64,000 nt of DNA from Rotaria macrura (taxonomy: Eukaryota; Rotifera; Eurotatoria; Philodinida; Philodinidae): assembly GCA_900239685.1 (NCBI GenBank), contig OENT01000069.1:181795-245794 (forward strand), in the 5' to 3' direction. The notes under the pieces are model-generated. The model saw nothing but the letters and a program-made list of their open reading frames with translations, was not told the DNA's origin and did not search any database. Below are positions 59,679 through 64,000 of the stretch, one piece after another (the stretch's first letter is position 1; every line of letters begins with the position of its first letter). A program made the translations under genes and the position numbers.

Positions 59679-62600
59679 ATGTCTGTTTACACTATTTGAT
59701 CATAAGCATACTGGTGACTACGTTTTTACACGAAAAAAAAACTCGATTGAGAGCCAGTAACCAAAAAGTCAGCAGTACGGTTACTTGTACTAGCGCTGGA
59801 TTTTTGATTGATCAATCACAAAGCTAAATGATTTTTATATCTATTATACAAGATAAGACTCTTAGTAACTTTGCTTTTCGAACTAATTTTTTATTTATAT
59901 TCATTTATTATAATCGTCAATAGTTATTTAGTATCTGCTATACGAATAAAGTAAATAGTACGATCACAATCTTTTATCGATAGATTTTGATACAATGAGA
60001 AAATTGATAGTGAGACTATTTGTTCAAATCATGTTACAATTATAACAAGATGGAAATATTTTCTTGTTTATGATTTAGATTGACAAGTGATATGTTTGTC
60101 TGTCATAATTTAGAAAAAGACTTCAAAATAAAAGGCAAACAATTACATGAATGGCACAATTTGATTGTAAAAGGGCCTAGCTTGGAATCCGTAGGAAATC
60201 TACGAAGCAGCCGGGCCCGGCAAGTCGAAAAATCTAACTGGATATGCCCGGTGGGTTTCAGATTACTCTTAAGCTGATGAAATTCCCGCAAACGAGATAG
60301 CAATCAGTAAAGTTGACTTTGCTTGAAAATCGATCTACTACGCTAAGATATTTCAGAAATCGGCACAGTTAATTCCAGCTCTAGAATTGATTAGCTAATT
60401 ATTAAACAGAAGTTTTCAGTCAATATTTATCCTAAACTGAGGAAATTCATCATGATTTCCGACAATGTCGAAGTGCTTTCTATATGTCTCGATATTCATA
60501 TCTATAACACATAATTTCACCAGCATGATACTTGATAGTAAAAAGCACGTAAAACATTTTTTTACAAAAAAGAAGAAGGCAAATTGATCGCAGTTAATTT
60601 TAACTTTCAAGTAGTGTAGTGTCGGTATTTACCGGCCCGATTAAGTTTCTGAATTGGTACCGGTTTAGGTGAGGACCAGCTCCAGTATTGATCTTAGCAT
60701 GAACAACTAACGGTCATGTTCACTGTTTAAGTTTTGAAATCAAAAGTTTCGTGGACCACAAGTGTTACTCGAAATTACTTAATAAATAGTTTATGAAAAA
60801 GACGTTGTCAACTATTCAACACTTCGATGCTTAACGAGATTGACTGAATACCTTCATATATTGAAGCTGTGAGAAAAAGACATGAGTATTAATTAATCTA
60901 ATACTTATTGACAGCTCAATAATTATTCTTTCAAAATGTGACGTGTCCAAAACATATGAACAGTTATTAAGTGAATACTTTTTTCTGGAATCATGCATAG
61001 TTTTTGTAAAATTCTTTTGAGTAAAATGCTTATTTTGTATTCTTCCTTCTTGTTGATAAATAATATTCAAGAATCCTATCAGGTCGATACATCAGTGGAA
61101 AGGTTATTAAAATGAAACGATTTACATACAATTAACGTTACTTGAACTTTTCCCCAAAATATTCCCTTATGGAATATCATTGAAGAAGAATCGTTTCACA
61201 AAGCAAATAACAGCTGTATCTTTCTGGAGACACTCTGGCCGAATATTATGGTAGATCAGAGCTTCGAAAGTTTGATTCTTAATGTATGGGATAATCTAGA
61301 ACAATCCAAAAACCATTTTGATTTTCAATGGGAAAATTCTGTGTTGAATACGATAGCAATCGTCGTACTGATCACGAAAATAAGATTTGTATTGAAATGT
61401 AAAGAAGTATCATGGAAGATATAAGAGCCTTTCCGAACCAAAGCTTGATGGGACACTTCGCGTGGCATCTCAAAGAGAACATGACAGAAAGCTAGGTTCC
61501 GAAAATCAGGCTTCACAAAAAAATGTCAAAAGAGTGTCTCGATTAATCTACAAATGTTATTCAACTTTCGATTGCGTTAAATGGAATAGTCATACCGTCA
61601 TTATATTGTTTTATTTAAAGTTTAACTAAATATACGTCGGAGTAAAAGCATATTCAAAGAGATAAGGAAAATACGTGATTCATTCAACTGCCACGCCCAA
61701 CAAGAGTAACTCTACAAAGAGTTTATACTGTTTTGAAGTTTTTAGCTAAACACATTTCAGATTGCAACCTTCGAGAAAAGGATGACGTTTCGTAGCCAAT
61801 GATGTTTTTTCTATAGCATTACTTCTCTGAAAAACAAATAAAAATAATTTATGGTGACGGCAATTTACGCGTGAGTCTACTGTTAATCTAAATATCACGG
61901 TCTTTACTTTTGTTGCAATCGGAGAAAACGATTATAGACGACTAAAATTTGAAATTGTGCAACGAATTGGCCATACTCATCTGTACATATGGTTAACTCT
62001 CTAATTTCATAATAACGTGCATTATTGATATTTATCAATAGATTACTACGTATAAACTTATAATTCGATTCGCAACATCAGTTGTTCTTAAAAGTTCAAA
62101 ATGCTAAACATGATAAATCTTATTCAGTGCTTTTCTATTTGTAACGATTAATTCGTAATGTTGAGAATTGCATATGAATGCATTTAAATCTATCTGAGAT
62201 AGTTTTCACTGCTTTATCTTCAATATTTAATACAGTCGAGTATGATGATCGAGTTAAGTGTCTGTATCTTTGTTGCCCTTTAAAGCTAAATCAATGAATT
62301 TTGCTTTAGCATCATCACTAGGCACCGTACCACTCTTCGTATCGGGATGAGCACGTGTTGATTTTGTGACTTCCATGCGTATCATGTAATCTTTTGTAAA
62401 TAAGTAATTAATGCCAAACGACGTCTCTCAGGTTTGTTGAAAGTTCTTTTAAAGCATTTATATTGGTGTAGTGTGAACTAATTACCGAAATAAATGATTA
62501 AATTTGCATAGAAATATATCTATCTGTTAGGTCTATTCGAGTGATTTTATTGGGATCATTATCAGTGCAATTTAGCAGTACACCTTGCTTATGGTATGAT

Positions 62601-64000
62601 ACATCAAACTTCATTAATTGAAAGTGATAATTTAATTATAGATACAAAAATTTGTTCGACAAACTTATCTTGTTCTCTTAGGAGCATTGCTGATATATTA
62701 ACAAGAGATCTATTCAGATTCTCTTATTTTTGGTCATATACTATCTAATACCTGTAAAATTTACTGTAAAAAGACTTGCATTTAGACAAGGGTGAATATG
62801 AAGCCCAAATAGTATAGAAAATAAGAAGAAACGTATTGCGAGCAGTTGGAATCAATTTAGGTTTCATGCTATCATTGATGATGAATGTAAATATACAGAC
62901 AAATTTAGACAACTTCGTTTTGTGTACATATTATGATGTTGCATACAATAACTTAGCTACATTACTTTTGATAATTTCCATCATTTTGCTCTATTCGTAT
63001 AGAATATGCTTGGAATGACCACATATTCTTCTATCGATCTGAATAAATTATGTTTTATTTGATTTCTGCTTTGTGAAAGTTTTGAATACTATTCGTAAAT
63101 CATTTAACACAACTTTTCTTCCCGAAAAAAGTTACTGGCCATACGTGAAACATTTTTTTCGAAGGCTACTATACATTAAACAACTGGAAACTCTTTATTT
63201 TTATGTAAGTAGACTATTCTTTCACCTATGAAGACGAATTTTTTAATGGAATTAACCCTTGCTCTTGCTTTTATTAAAAGGCTTCACGAATTTGTTGGGA
63301 AATTTCTTAACAAACGTTTACATACATACTTGTGAACCTTTATCCGAATCACTTTTGGTTGTTTAAACATCTAATTTTCATCTGTGCTATAAAGCTGCTT
63401 ATAGAATATCTATTCGTATAATTTTAGGCAAATTTTTGCCCAGTCGTTCAAGTAATTTTTGGCAAAGTAATACAATTCTTTTCTCATCAATATAAAACAT
63501 AGACTAAATTTTAGAAATAAAAGTCAATTTTCTACTCAACATCGAATCAGTTCTATATAATTCCTTTTTTTGACCATTAAGCTGCATAGTTGTCGGCCAT
63601 CTTATTCAATATTCATCATTAATAACTTAGAAATTTAAAGAAGACACGTACGTGAACAAGTTTTGATTCAGAGATTCGTAAAATTTATCAGATGTTTCAA
63701 AGAGATAGGGATCAATCATAATAAAAACTGTATAGATCGATAGAGTGACTCATGGTTTGTCCATATCTCCCACAATAAGAATAAACACCTAATGCTTTTT
63801 AGAAGTAGAGCAAGGCAAGACAATCTATCAAAAATAACTTAATCGTACTGTTTACTTATAATTGCAAAAGCATTTGCACAAATGAACAAGTATATTTAGA
63901 AGTTAACTAATGAGATCTTCAAAAACAAATTTGACACAACACCAAGGGGGAAAAAGCTGATTCTATTGTATTAGATTCATTAGAATCAGATAGAATCACT
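59679..64000. other. 4.3-kb stretch without a supported gene
   Basis: It runs from the GNAT-like gene to the window edge. A GC-richer patch near 60170-60260 (GGGCCCGGC) and another near 60625-60690 (TACCGGCCCG, GGTACCGG) stand out, but I cannot assign them. Open frames here lack domains. Confidence 0.5.
59945..59950 (+). terminator. Possible polyadenylation signal of the GNAT-like gene
   Basis: AATAAA 267 bp after the stop; earlier T-rich sequence lacks a perfect AATAAA. Confidence 0.35.

Overview
The window is animal-like nuclear DNA. It is AT-rich, with spliceosomal introns of about 48-62 nt (GT...AG), a split phosphoglucomutase gene, a 7TM receptor, a eukaryotic tRNA-Phe with internal A/B boxes, and AATAAA polyadenylation signals. 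A leucine-rich-repeat gene with an N-terminal ADP-ribosyltransferase-like domain, an intron-poor acetate-transporter-type gene of a family rarely found in animals, an ISG12-like protein and several GNAT acetyltransferase-like genes together resemble what is known of bdelloid rotifer genomes. That assignment is inference; no marker gene fixes the species.

The layout falls into two compartments. Positions 1 to about 23.1 kb are crowded with short DNA transposons. They carry one large gene on the minus strand (5277-10639, ART-LRR, 15 exons) and a small one (15197-15700, ISG12-like). Most of the elements are packed with degenerate copies of one short word, different for each element, on both strands. 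At least one is a clear non-autonomous hAT element with a perfect 8-bp target duplication (11582-12274). One hAT-like element still carries a BED zinc-finger reading frame (20721-22119). Several others begin CCC and end GGG and are flanked by identical dinucleotides. One of these, 5553-7440, sits inside an intron of the ART-LRR gene. Removing it with one TA copy leaves exactly 54 nt, the size of the neighbouring introns, which confirms its borders.

Positions 23.7-64 kb are nearly free of such elements, with one outlier at 43061-43320. They hold few genes, far apart: PGM2-like phosphoglucomutase (23753-26652, 6 exons, +), tRNA-Phe(GAA) (29515-29587, -), a divergent rhodopsin-like GPCR (36754-37911, +), a GPR1/FUN34/YaaH-type transporter (49899-50657, +), a decayed or multi-exon GNAT-like locus (54354-55080, +) and an intact GNAT-like gene (58986-59678, +). 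The genes do not form an operon or pathway. Long stretches (26.7-29.5, 29.6-36.7, 37.9-49.8, 50.7-54.3, 55.1-58.9 and 59.7-64 kb) show no coding signal I can support.

The most interesting signal is the set of CCC...GGG word-packed elements in the first 23 kb. They may be a CACTA/EnSpm-like or undescribed group of non-autonomous transposons with 2-bp (once possibly 4-bp) target duplications.
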